From assembly GCA_032622095.1 (NCBI GenBank), contig CP136064.1, positions 212,364,205 through 212,428,204 of the forward strand: a DNA stretch of 64,000 nucleotides. The letters run 5' to 3'. The translations under genes were made by a program, and so were the position numbers. This document shows positions 27,101 through 42,100 of the stretch, in pieces. This DNA comes from Siphonodentalium dalli. Lineage: Eukaryota > Mollusca > Scaphopoda > Gadilida > Siphonodentaliidae. The stretch's first letter is position 1, and the number at the start of each line of letters is the position of its first letter. The notes under the pieces were generated by a model. It was not told where the DNA came from, ran no database searches, and was given only the letters and a program-made list of their open reading frames with translations.

Positions 27101-30100
27101 AATATCAGCGCGTGCGATGACGTCACGGCGTTCTTCAAATAACTTGCGATCGCTGTAGTTTATAATTGTTGTTTTCGATGAATATTTCGCGTTGCTTCGG
27201 GTTTATTTGATCATGTGATAAAAGGTATCTCACACTCGTCCTATTTTATACGTAATTTATCAACCTCGTCCTCTAAATTCTATTTGAGCCTCGGTAAACC
27301 TCGGCTCAAATCGAATTTAGTGAACTCGGTTGATAAATTCCGTATAAAATAGAAACTCATGTGAGATCCTCTATTTCTCACATAATTAACCCACAAAACC
27401 AGCTTCATAATTATTGGTAAGAAACATGTGTAATATTAGCGTGTGCGATGATGTTACGCCATTATTTAAATGACTTGCAATCGCTGAAGTTTATGATTGT
27501 TGTTTTCGATGAATACTTTGCGTTGCTTCGCGTTTATTTTACAATGTGATAAAAGGTATATCAAACTCATTCTATTTTATATGTAATTTATCAACCTCGT
27601 CCCCTAAATTCTAATTGAGCCTCGGTAAACCTCGGCTCAAATCGAATTTAGTGAACTTGGTTGATAAATTCTGTATAAAATAGAAACTCATGTGAGATCC
27701 TCTATGTACTGGAAATAAAAAAATATTCTATCCTATCCTCATTCTGCAAATGACAGACACACTATTTACAGGCCTGGATTGATATACCATACCTCAGGCA
27801 TCCAGCCGACCCTCTCAGAGCTGTCCGTTGTACTGTACCCGGAATCGCTACTAATCACAGTGTGCCGTTTCCATCTTAACTCAGGAGAATTCATAATGTT
27901 CTTCCAATCCTCAGCACTGAATCAATATAAAAGGAATTAAGGTTGAAGCAATTTTATTTAATTTTTAATTTTTGTTTTAAACTGTAACCTCTTTTTTGAA
28001 ACAAAATAGATATTGTGCACTGGTGTAGCATTCAAGAATACTGTGACAGTGCATTCTCTTATATATGTGAGTTTCTCATTGGTAGCCTTTCATATATGAG
28101 AGAATTTAATGGCTTACAAGGTCAACATAAATATTTACCTCCCTATGGGAGATTCACATAAGAGAATCTTCAGTCAAGGAAATGTTATATTTCACAAAAG
28201 TCTGATAATTTCGAAATAAATATAATTTTCTTTTGACTCTATATAGAATACACATTTTCAACGTGTCAGGAAATGTTATCAGGATAAATGTTGGAACAAA
28301 AAACAAAACAAAGATGTTTTAATTTGATACTACACGTAGCACCACATGAATTTATAAATCTCTCGGAATCACAATGTGAATGTATTATTCGGAGTTTGAA
28401 TGTAGATTTGGGAGAACTTCTAGTGTCTGGTTCTGTGCTAATGTCATTCTGGCATTTGTGTGGATTTCCAGTGGGAAATTGGGTACATAGGGATATATTG
28501 GCCCTATGTGTCCAAGGGGATATTTTGTCAGGGGAAAGGGATCCTATTAAGAACTCACAACCCCTCTAGCATAAACCATGCATATACAAACATATCTCCA
28601 TATACTTATAAACAGCCTTTATCTATCATAACCAGAGTTATACTTCAGCAGTAAATCAACTTGTAATAAACCATAAGAGAAATTGATTAATGAACTTACT
28701 GATGAGTGGGTAGAGACTTCCTGTATCTCCTCATCTCATTATCGCTGAGGACACCCCGCTTCTTGTCTTCTTTAATGGCTTCCAGCAGTAGATACTTCAT
28801 AATATGCTGCTTTCCCTTAGTGCAGAGCTGAATAATAAAAAAATTAATCAGAGGTCCGTTGAATGTCAAAGCAAAAAGATTTCTAAGTAAACAAAGCCTT
28901 TTTTCCAAAGAATTTTGATATGTCGCGCAATCAGAAAATGTATGTCAATAATATATTAAACGATCGTATCATCACTTTACCTTTTTCTGTCATTGTAAAT
29001 GATATATAATTTAGAAGACATACTAATAACATACATGGCAGATGATTAATCACAACATTCAGGGGTTCATGTCAATGCCTGAACTCCACTTGTAAATGTA
29101 GTACATCTTTTCAATGAAACTCTGTTATAGAAGAGTAACAGGATGGGACTCGGTCCAAAACAGCATCAACCCAACCGATATCCCAAGCCGGTGTGGACAG
29201 AGAAGACTTGGTCTATTACTAGATGTGCTCATGCCAAAGAGATTGGATAAAACACCAAGCTCGGTGACTTCTAACTTACGTGAGCGGGCGGCATGGACAG
29301 AGGGTTGTTCTCTAGACAGATTTCCTCCAGTGTATCCATCTTTCTGAACACGGTCGGTAGGGTTGATATCTTGTTACAAGCGAAGTCCAGTTTCCTCAGG
29401 TTCAGCTTACTGATTTCTATAAAGAAATCACGCATTTTTATTCTACTGAAAATATCAGCAATATTACATCTATATTACGGAAACGGGCCCACTCGCCCCA
29501 GTCGACCTGGGCCAGCTCGCCCCAAGGGATAATGTCTTATTAAAGTTGGTTTCCTTTTGTGTCTTTTTGCTTGCTTTCTCTCTCTCCCTCCCTCTCTCTA
29601 AGTGTTGTCAGGAGATAGATTGGATAATTGTGATAATTATTTATTCGGATGATAACAATAATAACATAAGAACATATATACATAATAATATGAAACAGCA
29701 AATTTAGGAGCGTCTGATAGGATTGAGTACCTTTATGTATAACATATTACGGCTAAAAAATGGTTTTGGTTCTCATGTCCTGTCGCACGAAATAATATGC
29801 AAAGTGTTGGGCATTTTTATTTTGATGTCTGCATAATGTTACGACATAAAGGTTTGTTTCAAATATTTTAGTATATTTCACTAACATGTCCAGTGATATG
29901 TATCGGGCAGTGGTGTGCAAAAAATATTGGATCTGACATACAGTCTGACTCAGAGGTGACTTATGTCTACATATATAACATAACATGAAGTAGATGCCTA
30001 CACATTTAAGAAAAATGATTAATTGCTTGTTATTTATCGTACCATTTGTTTGGTAGATGGACAATTTTTTGTTAAATTTTGATTCCGTCACGGCGAAACA

Positions 30101-33100
30101 GCATATTATAGTGAAATACGACATAATGGTTTATGGAAATGAATTGAAAAACTTTAGTTAGAAAATGGTTCAAATTTTATTATAAACTGTCAAGTGCGAT
30201 TTGAGAACAATTTCGTTGATGAAAGAAAAGTATTTGAGTCATGTTAAAATTCTAGATGTACTTGTCATTATGATTGTAAACTCTCATCTGTAGATTCAAA
30301 TTTTTTTTTTCGTGTTTAGGGCACCGTTTACGTGGAATTCATGTATATGGTCTATGCCGGAATCGCAGAGTCGATGCTGCTACATTTGTATTAAAGTTGT
30401 AAATAAGTTAATATATATTGATATATTAATTCGCATACTCTCTTAATGTGCATACTCTCCTCAATCGTCGCACTGAAGAGCATGCTGGAGTGGTCTATAT
30501 TCACTACCGCACTTGCAACAACGGAACATCTTTGTGGTTATGATGTCAGAGAGAAGTGAGTAGATGGGCGCGAAGCGCCCGGGATGGTCGAAAAGATCGA
30601 GTGATCTTCTCCTTCACCGTCAGATAAAAATCGCACTGCTTATATACTGTATGTAGTCGGTATATGAAAGTGATTATCTATCACACGTTCTGAAGCCATC
30701 TCACCCTCTGAAGTGTGAGGTGTGATTAGTCGACTGGTCACTGTGTAAACAACCTGCTTCTATTGTTTTGATAGGATAAAAATGGGGACAATAACGGCTA
30801 AGGGTTTCCCAAACTCCAGAGATAGTGAGATGAACTCAGAGAATAAGAGAAACTTTAATATCAATAATATGAAAACAGTTCATTTTTGTTATTTATGAAT
30901 TCGCTGGTTCGTCGTTCAAACCAACTAGTGTGATATACCGGCTATTATCTTTGCTAACAAACGTGCCTAAAGTAATCTAAATGTCGAATTTGATGGACAT
31001 AACTCTGAAATATATCATAATATGAACTTAAAAAATTAATATATCAATATATATTAACTTATTTACAACTTTAATACAAATGTAACACCCGGGCCAACTC
31101 GCCCCTGAAAGCTGAAAGCTGGGCCAGCTCATCCCAAAAACTGCCTGGGGCGAGTGGGCCCTGGGGCGAGTGGGCCCGGATCCTATATTACAGCAATATT
31201 ACTTCTTCATGAGTAGTTATCCCTTAGTAGTTATTAAATAGGAAATGTTCTGATAATAAGTTCAACAAACATCCACAGGCCTTTTGTTGAACTTATTATT
31301 AGAACATTTCCCCAATAAATAGAACTAATTCTGTAATTTTATTATCTCTCGTCCTGTCTCCTCTGGTAATTTTTCCTGGAAACCCCTCCTGACGAATAAT
31401 AGACTTTTCCAATGGATACTTTTCATAACTGAATGGGAGAATCCATTTAGCAAAGAAAGGATTAAGTGTGAATAGTATCTTTAACAGGCTGACATAACAG
31501 GATTACATCTGCCTTGGTTATTATTAGCAAGTATTTTGTAAATTTTTAATAACACTCTTGAGCATATTTCAGTCTAGTTTATATGTTACATTTGGCTTTC
31601 ACCATTTTTTTAATGGAACAAAGCACAAACCTGTGTGTAACCTTTTTATACTAAATACTCAACAAGTAGTTCCCATAGGAAATGTTCAGATAATAAGTTC
31701 AACAATAGGTTGTTTGTTGAACTTATTATTAGAACATTTCCCCAATAAATAGGACTAATTCTGTAATTTTATTATCTCTCGTCCTGTCTCGTCCGCTAAT
31801 TTTTCCTGAAAACCCCTCCTGATGAATAATTGACTTTTCCAATGGATACTTTTCATAACTGAATGAGAGAATCCATTTAGTATAGAAAGGGTTAAATTAG
31901 ATTCTGTATGTTGTTATAACTGGAGGTCTGGAACCATAACTACACCTTTATTAACGTTCTGTTGCTTGCATGCTTGGAAATAGTGTTCCTGTCATTTGCA
32001 GAATGAGGTCCCCAGAGGGTGAATTTAGTGATGCTACTCCGCATAGCGGGCTAGCATCACTAAATTCACCCTCTGGGGACCTCATTCTGCTTAGGCCTCA
32101 TCTTCTAGGAAGAATCTATAGTCTCAAATTAGCATTGTTTCTGGGAAATTTCTATAATTATCCCCTAATTTGCAGAAGATAAAATACATAACCGAGGTGA
32201 CTAATGGGTGAACATCAACAAATTTAACTGGGGAACTTCAATCTGATCCTAAGTCTCCCATATAGCAGTTGAGGCCTCTGCAGAATGAGGTCCCCACAGG
32301 GTGAATTTGGTGATGCTAGCTCGCTGTGTAGGATAGTGTCACTTAATTCACCCACTGGGGACCTCATTCTGCAAATGACAGACACACTATTTCCAGACTT
32401 GGTTGCTTGATGTGTTTTTACTAATATAGAGAGGAATAAGTACAATAATTACATCCCTCATGGATTTATTGAGTTGCTCATTATTTCTCGTGGAGCGTTA
32501 ATACTCTGCAATGCCCTTGACAATCATGCTAATGCTATGCGAGCCATTTTTATGTACATCCAATAAGATGTAATTACCCATACACTGAAAATAAGTCATC
32601 TTTATGTACTTCAGAGTACCTTTGAATTAGCCCTAAGCTATCTTCCAAACATTAATACTGATTACAGGTACAGAAGTGCTCTATGACAATCTCAAATACA
32701 TTTACATTCAATATATATTGCCCAATCCAGAGTCAGATATTTTTTTACTCTTACATTATATGACAATTATGCCACTATAAGCTATACCTGCCATTTTTCC
32801 TCATTTAATTATTGGATGTATCATTCAGTGATCTCACCACCATCTACTATCATCTGTATGTCTAACCATTTTCACATAGTCCTGCCTGCTGTGCAGATTT
32901 CCCCCACCATCAAGCGCCAACAGCCCCAACATTTTCCCCTGGTGAAAACACTGACTGGGTACCAAGCTAAACATATCTACACACTACACCAATGGTCCAA
33001 TAAATTGTCTTGTAATAACTCAGGATGATTATTTTCTGTTGAGAAGTCTAATTAGGAAATAAACATACCATGTTGAGTTGGCTATTTGGGGATTCAAGCA

Positions 33101-36100
33101 TGAACAGTCAAACTGTTTTCATGCGCTCAAATTGCCAAATATCCATCTCAACATGGTATGTTTATCTCCATTGTTATTCACTCCACCAAAATAATTGAAA
33201 GAAACTGCCCGAAATGCACTTTTTAAGGGGAGGATGTCTGCTAGCCATATTAAAGAAGATACGAGGCTAAACACAACGACGACCAAAGTCCCAATTTATC
33301 ACAAACAAATTGCTCCTCATTCTAATGACATGATTTTTGAAGTGGAAGCTGGACCCTGGAGCGGTTTAATTGAATTTTGAAAATAGTTTTAGAATGTATC
33401 CCTCAAAAACAAGTTTTTGTTTTATGCCAAAATTAGAACTTAGACATTTTTGGAAATTGACTCCCAATGAGTTGAAAAGATGCCAAATGTTTTGATAGAA
33501 TCATCATCAGTTGCCGATTGCTGACTATGTTCCATACTAAGTGGATGTCACATTACGTTTCGCCTCATTACCTGCAAGATGTTGTACTAAGTCAGCTAAA
33601 GCACAGGCTTTATCCTTTCATCATTGATAAAATCTCTGGGTACATTCCATCGGTTTACATGGAACAGTGCCCAAACGACTTCCTGTCTATGGTAACTTGA
33701 GTAAACATCTGTGACCGGCTGACTCATTGTCATGATCAAAATTTGTTAACCGATCAGCGGCCGATACCGGTGAATCGAAAACTTATGTTAACAACTCTCG
33801 GCCAATCAGAATGCGTATTTTTGCGACAAATATTCAACTCGAATTACAATACAATATTGTCAATGATCTGGAAAAATCCCACAGTTTCCACTTTTGATCT
33901 ATGTGTAAAGCAAGCTATATGCATCTGAACAAACTCAAAAACTACCACTGAAGGTGTGTTCGTCATAGGTTTTCAAGAGTTATCAATCAGGAAACACGTT
34001 AACCTACAATATAACCGTCTGCACCATTCCATGTGTATTTTGATTAACTTTAATATGTTTATTCCTTGCAGTCCTATCTCACCGTTGATATTTGTATTGT
34101 TTAAATAGACTATGCAAAAATAATGGGAACTATTAAATAAATTGTGTGTTGAAGGGCGCAGAAGATTATCTCATATGTTGGCGCGTTTCCAGGAGAGATA
34201 ACTCTTGAAAAAACTAAGAAGACAACACTTTTCGCAAAACTATCAACATCAACTTACCAACTGGCAGCTCAACTAACAAGTTTTTGCGTAAATTGAGACA
34301 TCGTAACAACTTGAGGTCACCGATCTGCATGGGTAGATGGGAGATCTCATTGCAGCTCACATCCTGTAAAAAAAAGATATTAATTTCTGGCCTGACAAGA
34401 TTCAAGCATTTACAAGGGCTGACAAATTCAAAGTTGACAAGGATTATCTCAAATGTAACAGCTATCATAATTGGCTACGGCGATCAGCAATGCTGAAGCC
34501 ATTTGCTGAAACAAACTGGGCCATGGCAAAGGGTTGCTGTAGCAGATTGCCGAAGCCAAACAATCTGAAACAACCCTTTCATGACGTGAGCTGCGCTGAT
34601 GCAGCATTAGAGCCTCGCATATATAAGAGAATGCCTGGCTTACTAGTTCAAGGTAAGTATTGTTAGGCCAATGTATTCTCTTATATATGCGAGTATCCCT
34701 ATGGGAAACTCCCATATATAAGAGAATGCATTGGCACAGCGTTTTTGCAAAATTTCAGGAAGCTCCAGGCATGGAAGGGTTAAGATGGCTGAATGTAGAA
34801 AATATAACAAATGTAATGGATTTCGCCAAAATATAAGTTATTATCCAGACAATCTCAAAAGTGCTCATATCAAGTCTCCAAAGTGGCATAAGTCTGTAAA
34901 AAATCATTGAAAAGGAACCAAATTTGAAATTGACTGGGACTTTGTGAGCTGTCGACCATGAACCAAATCCATAAAATTCTATCAATTAACCCTTCCATGA
35001 CAGGAGCTTCCTGAAATTATATATACGAGAGTCCCACAGGGAGCCTCGCATATATAAGAGAATTCATTGGTATAACAATATTTATCTTCACCATGTAAGC
35101 CTATGGGAGACTCCCATATATAAGAGAATGAACTGGCACATGATCTTTAATGCTGCACCAGTGCAGCTCTCATCATGAAAGGGATGATATTCAACTTTTC
35201 TTCCTGACAACAAATGTCTGAGACAGAATGATGATAAAAAATCTTCAATGGAGGGAAAGGGGACAAAAAGTTAGCTGGTTTGCATAGGCTACATTTAGCT
35301 ATGATAGATTCAAGTCTGCATATAGTGTGTCTTCCATTTGCAGAATGAGGTCCCCCAGAGAGTGAATTTATTGATGCTATCCCCAATTCACCCTATGGGG
35401 ACCTAATTCTGCTTAGGCCTCAACTTCTGGGAACTATCTATAATCTCAAATTAACATTGTTTTTAGTTACTTTTTCCCTTCTGGGCAGTTTCTATATCCC
35501 CCTAATATGCAGAAAATAAAATGCATAATCGAGGTGACTAACGGGTGAACATCACCAACTTCAACTGGGGAAATTCAAACTGATCGTAGGTCTCCCATAG
35601 CAGTTGAGGCCTATGCAGAATGAGATTCTCAAGGGGTGAGTTTGGTGATGATAGCCCGTCGTGCAGATAGCGTCACTAAATTCACACTCTGGGAACCTCA
35701 TTCTGCAATTGACACACACTATTTGCATTGGATAGATCAATGAATTATATTTTATTTGCATCTAATTTATGGAGGAACTGCTCAGTATGAGTGTTCTGTT
35801 CACTGCTTCAATCTTATCAAAATGGTCATGTATCAATCAGAATAGCATATTTATATGTTCCCCAACTCAGATCAATCTTGAAAGTCATCCCAATTTTCAC
35901 CTATGTCAGGGTTCAAACCCATGGCCACCTTGTCTAGCCAGGACTGCAATAATATAGGCAGAACACAGCATGCATCTTAATCCACATTTTTTTATTGAAT
36001 AATATGTGGACAGCATAATGATATGAAATGTGATCAAACACTCTCGGCAATATGATCCATAACAGATTTGAGATTCTGTATTTATTACACATCCTTGTAT

Positions 36101-39100
36101 CGGTTAAGCCCAAACCTCGACTGTGAGATTCATTGATACCATAATTAATAAAGTCTCTCATAAAAATATGAATTATTCTGGAATCAATGGGTAGTTAACA
36201 TGATTTAAGCTGTCAACAACATTAACCCTTTCATAGAAGGCGCTGCACTGGTGCAGCATTAAAGATCATGTGCCAGTGCATTATCTTATATATGCGAGTC
36301 TCCCATAGGGAGCCTCGCATATATAAGAGAATGCACTAGCTTATATTAAGATCAAGGTAAATATTGTTATGGAAGACTTGCACAATTATATATGAGAGTG
36401 CATTGGTGCAGGGTTTTCGTGAAATTTCAGGAAGCTCCAGTCATGGAAGGGTTAACTCATATGACTTGGCTGCTGTTGTTTTTAAGATGATGCTCATATT
36501 TATTGATCTATTAACCCTCCATGACTGGAGCTTCTTGAAATTTTGCTAAAACCCTGTGCCAATGCATTCTCTTATATATGCAAATCTTCTGCAGGGAGCC
36601 TCTCATATATAAGAGAATGTATTGGCCTAACAATATTTACCTTTAGACTCACATATATATAAGAGAATGCAATTGCACTGGGTTTTCGCAAAATTTCAGG
36701 AAGCTCCAGTCATGGAAGCGTTAACATGAAGTAGTTTCAGTTTTATTCCATGTGTGGGAGACTGTAATATGTATTAAATAGTGGTGATACATGTGCTTCA
36801 TGCTAACGTCTATGCAAAAATGACAATTTTTAATTAATACTCACCAGATCCATGAGCCTTTCTAATTGGTTGATTTCCTCTGGCAGCGATACTAATTTAT
36901 TATTACTAGCTAGAAGCACTTCTAGATTTTGCAACGCACATAATGATGGCGGCAAGTTCGTCAGCTGGTTACGACTGAAAAAGATAATGGATATGGATAA
37001 TATTTATTTTCACAATACAATATGTATATGATGATATATATTATATTCAGCATTGTGTGGAATGCCGTGGCCAATGACGGCCATCTACCTGACACCCCTG
37101 AATGTGGTAGAATTTCATCAATAATGGCTGAAATCACATAGGACGTGACAAACATATATATAACAAGAGGTGTGCATTCGAGTGCTAGCATACCCCCACC
37201 GTGGCAAATTCAACCCGCATTATCCGTAAACTCAACCAAAAAGATTTTTAACTTTAAAGAAAAATTCGGACTAATAATATCAATATGGTGTGATTGGTGT
37301 CAAAAGAAGCTTGTACAGAAAAAATTATTCAAATCGGTTCATATTTGTTAAAGTTATTAAGTCAGACAGAATTTTCTAAGTCAAAATAAGTCGAAAATGA
37401 GGTGTAATATTACGAAAAACAGTCTGAGCCAATCCCTAGCCGCATCATGTAGAGAGGCTATTGTGAGAAGCATGTATACCAAAAATTATTGAAATCGGTT
37501 CATATTTGTTAAAGTTATTAAGTCGGAAAGAATTTTCTAAGTTAAAATAAGTCGAAAAAGTCGGACCGAACCGCAATTAGCATCATGCGGAGAGACCGTC
37601 CTAAGGAGATTGCATACAAAAAATTATTGAAATCGGTTCATAGTTGTTCGAGTTATGAGGTCGGACGGACGGACGGACGGACGGACGGACGGACAAACGG
37701 ATGGAGAAAGCGTGACGGAAAGACGGACGGACGCAGTCAATCCAGTAAACCCCCCATTTTCTTCGAAAGTGGGGGTATAACAATGAAAATTCAAATATAA
37801 TAAACAACCTCTTTGATAAACAAGTTATTCTAGTTAAATCTACCAATGTATAGAAATACAGGAAGGTTTATGCTATAATAGTTCATAACATTAACAGATG
37901 AGAAATCTTATTACAAGTACAAATTGACCTTCAATTAATTATTGAGGCAAGCAAAAGAAATTTACAGTCAGAATTCCACCATCTGAATGACGATTTGAAA
38001 ACCGAGCTCTTATTGAACAATGAAATTACTAATAAAGCATAAAGCAATTTCACAACAGATGCAAAGCTACCATATAATATCATTAAGAGGTTTGCCAAAA
38101 TTATAAAACAAAAATCAATGTTAGAATGACAAATTAAGTGCCAAGAACTCTGGCTGAAAAACGTTTAAAATGGGATTGGTTTTCAGACCCAATCAAGATA
38201 TTATCAGACAGAAGTAACACACCAAAAAAAGCCAGATTGATTAATGTTTGTTCAATTTAAAATATTAAGAACACAATCAAATTCAAGTTATAATAAAAGG
38301 TAAGGTGACTTTTTAGTAAGGATAGATTTTTTTAACTCTGTCAATATTCATCGGACCATGACCAAATTCAATCTGGGCCTTTGTCTCCTGAAATTTGAAT
38401 CACGTGACAGATATCAAGGCATTCAGTTTAATTTAAAAACAATCAGATAACTAAAAGTAATGTTATCATCGGAAACCAAAATAATCGGTAAATTTTAAGT
38501 CAACAAGGACCATAACTCCGACAAAAAAGGACGGACCCAACCCATATACAAACTGGACCTGTATTTGGAGTTGATAACCTCACATACCAAATTTGGTTCG
38601 GATCCGATCACACAAACTAAAGTTATCATCCGAAAACCTCAAAACAACAAAATTCTAAGTATTTTGAGCTCATAAACTCACATACCAAATTTCTCATCTG
38701 GAAATTTTCCGAAAAATTTTTGCTATATGACCCATTAGACTTGGAAGATATAAAATAAGTGCTGATCACAAATTTTATATTTTTTCTACTCCGGTGATTT
38801 TTTGGGAGGAGGATCCGAGAACCAACAAAATAAATGAAAGTGTCAATGACACAGTAGCTCAACTTGGAGAGGGGATAATTTAATGTGTTACAGTCCTCAT
38901 CAAAAGGTACATGTGAATTTAAACCTCCATGTATAATTTCATGATGTTCATATGGACAGTACGGTCTGTAGCCATCTCATGGGGTTGAATTTTGGCAACC
39001 ATGTTTTTTTACTGAATGACTCCAAAATGACTTGTTCCCATCAACATGTCAAGGTCAACATACATGCCAAATTCCATAATATTCAGATCAGCGGTGCACC

Positions 39101-42100
39101 TGGGCATATAGCCCTGGCTAATGGATTTACATTGTTTCATACTTAAAACCAAGATGGCCAACAGCAACCATATTTATTGACTGAGTAACACGAAAATGAC
39201 CTGTTCCCATCTGCATGTCAATGACATGACAAATTTCATAATTATTAGACCAACGATATGGCCTGTAGCCCGGTTGAATGGAAATTGTTGATGGACGCAC
39301 ATGCACCATGGATACCAACCTATGGCAATAGCTCAAACTTGACTTTGTCAAGTTGAGCTAAAAACAATGGCATAAGGGCCAAACCTCAGGTAAAAAAAAA
39401 TTGGACAAACCTTATACTAAACATGAATGGAATTGGTTGATCAAGTTATGCTCTGATGGTAATAAAATTGCAGTGAATAGAAAAAGAGACATAACTCTAT
39501 TAAGAAAGTTGGGGGGGAGATTTTCTGGGTGCAGGTGTCGCACATGGTTATAAACGCACATACCAAAAAATGTAAAAAGAAAAACTTCAATAAACAGCGA
39601 AGTTATAGAGGATTAGGGCCGACTGCTCAGACACCCAGACAACAGTCGCTCCTCAAATCATAAACCAGTGAGAAAACAATTAAACATGAACTAAATCAAT
39701 ATTTGGAACAGATGAGATTATAATTATGAGATAATCATTGACACATGTAAATCTGAGTCTGGGAGACAGACATGTGTTGTGACCTTCTGACAACAGTCCT
39801 CTATCATCGGGTTATCATAGAATACAGTGTAACCAATGACTTTCCTCCTAATGAAATTCAAAACAGCATACATGTTTCCCCATGGGGAAGGAAACCCAAA
39901 TGAAAAAAAATTGCAAATTGGATATGGTTCGATCAATGTTACGTCATTGCTAACACTTTCTGGCATTTCCATGTCTGCAGGGTTTTTGGCAATTTCAATA
40001 GTAATGCCCTGTATCTTCAAGCGCCATGTGGCAGAATAACAAATTAATATATCACGGCTCAATGCCCCGTGTAAAATCAATGCTTTTTCGTGTGATACAA
40101 ATTGCATTTGCCAAACCTCATTTGATATTCTATACAGGGATGTTTACATGAAATTTAGAATATTGGCATCCTACACTATTATCTATATTTTAAATTTTAG
40201 GTTGCCAAACATGATGTGTGAGTTACAAAAACACTGCTGATGACTAATAGAGTATATACACTCTGGGTCAAAACATGTTGGCGAGGAGATAGCAATCAGC
40301 TGTCAAGCAGTAATCTTCTGACATCATTTGGAGTTCCAGAGAAGAAACATGTTCCAAGAATACACTATGTCTCCTGAGTGTGTAGAGCCAGGGTAATTGA
40401 TGGTAAATAAATGCATGTAGAGTAATTCTACCAGTATGTTCATTCACTGCCAACGTCAATACTATCTGAATGAAAGCATGGCCTCTGTACTTCAGCTGAT
40501 TCTCACCAAATTATAATATAAAAGGGAATGGGTACACAGGTTTTCAGAATGTGGTAACCTGAATCAATGGAGAGGGGGGGGGGGGATAACTTCAAGAGAA
40601 GGGCACTTTATTTCAGTCAGAGGCATTGACATAAATACAGAAAAGGCAAAATTGTTGTAATAATACCACACTTTAAATTGATGTGAAACACTCCGCTGAG
40701 GTGTTCCTGACGGAATAACAAATAACCATCCAAAAATAAGTTATTTTCATAAATTTTATTGTGCTATTATTCGTGCTAAATGCAACTCATCAGCGAGATA
40801 CTGTTTTAAAGAGTGATGAGCAAACAATGAGTATCCTATATATAATTTAGCTATGTAGCCAGTGGCCGTTTTTTTTAGCCGGTAGCCGGTTTCGTAGCCT
40901 GTAGCCTGTTTTTACGCCAGTAACTGGTAGCCAGGTTTTTGTACCCGGTAGCCTGTTTTTATCGGTTTTGTGTCCTGTAGCTGATCCCTGTAGCAGGGAT
41001 TTTAGCAGTTTAAAAAAAAAGAAGAAAAGATTACTGCTTTTTAATTTTGTGGTGATAGCCAGTGAATTCATGGCATTGCCGTCAATTAATTTCGCTAGAT
41101 TCTAGGACAGATATTATTGTGATTCTCATAGAAACTTCAGGAAATAACTCCAAAAAAAAAATGTAAGTTAGAGGAGTGTAGCACTCCTTTCTGTAAAAAA
41201 TGGGAAAAACATGGGATTTATCTATTACATACGCTTACGCTTTTGGCCTCAATAGTCTAGACTAGAGTTCACTCTTTGCTTTTGTCTTATGATATCTCAG
41301 CTATTTCTTGCCATTCTATGAAATATGAAAGGGAACATCTTCACCCCACCCCAGCCTTTGGGCGAGGGTAGGAGGGGCATTGCCTCCTCTACCCCACTGC
41401 TCCGGTGCCCCTGCATGGAATGGATCTCACGTTCTAATTGAAATCTGCACTGGAGGAATCAGTTTAGTCTTATACATGGATGGAAAAATTCAAAATATAC
41501 TGGCATGACACATACTGACATCCTTCACTACCTTACCATGATTGTAAACAGTTGAAATTGTGGGAATCTGGTAGCAAATAGTTAGAATAGCAACATCAAA
41601 TTATTAGCAAACAATACTTTTGAAAGCGTGCATACCCACTTGTTTGGTCAGTGTGACCCCTTCAGCTGAACTTCATGGAAAGAGAACCAATGTGGCCATT
41701 TACTTTGAGAACAACTTGGGGCTGTGTCACATTAATGTTAGCAAATATTAATAGACACTACACCGCCTACTATATGAAACATGTAGCTCTGTAGTGAGCA
41801 TACCAGTATATATAAAGGAATAGCTTTGTGATCGCCTCTGTCTGGGCAGAATATACAGCGTCTGGACTTGTTTGTAGATGTTGCAAAATTGAGTCTGATG
41901 GGGAATTGCGAGTTTAATTGATTTCTGATTCAAACTGACAACATTGAACAAAACTGAGCGAACAACATTGAAAAGTATTAGGAGAAAGAAAAAAAACTAT
42001 TGTTCGATCGGTCCAGAAACATGCCTATATGAGCGAGGTCAAGGTCTCACGTGAAATTGGACCCGCCTATATTGTTCCCAGGATCAAAGTAGGTCTGCAT

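Noticed and set aside
27000-27736. Bidirectional hairpin as a possible microRNA cluster
   Set aside because: Stems are too long and repeated as mobile units; no precursor-like mismatch pattern could be judged by eye.
37601-37846. Frame with an RPSV repeat
   Set aside because: It is the GGAC tandem run read as protein.
39724-40107. 127-codon minus-strand frame in an LRCH intron
   Set aside because: It does not fit LRCH and its phase would not be needed for the exon chain; no domain recognised.
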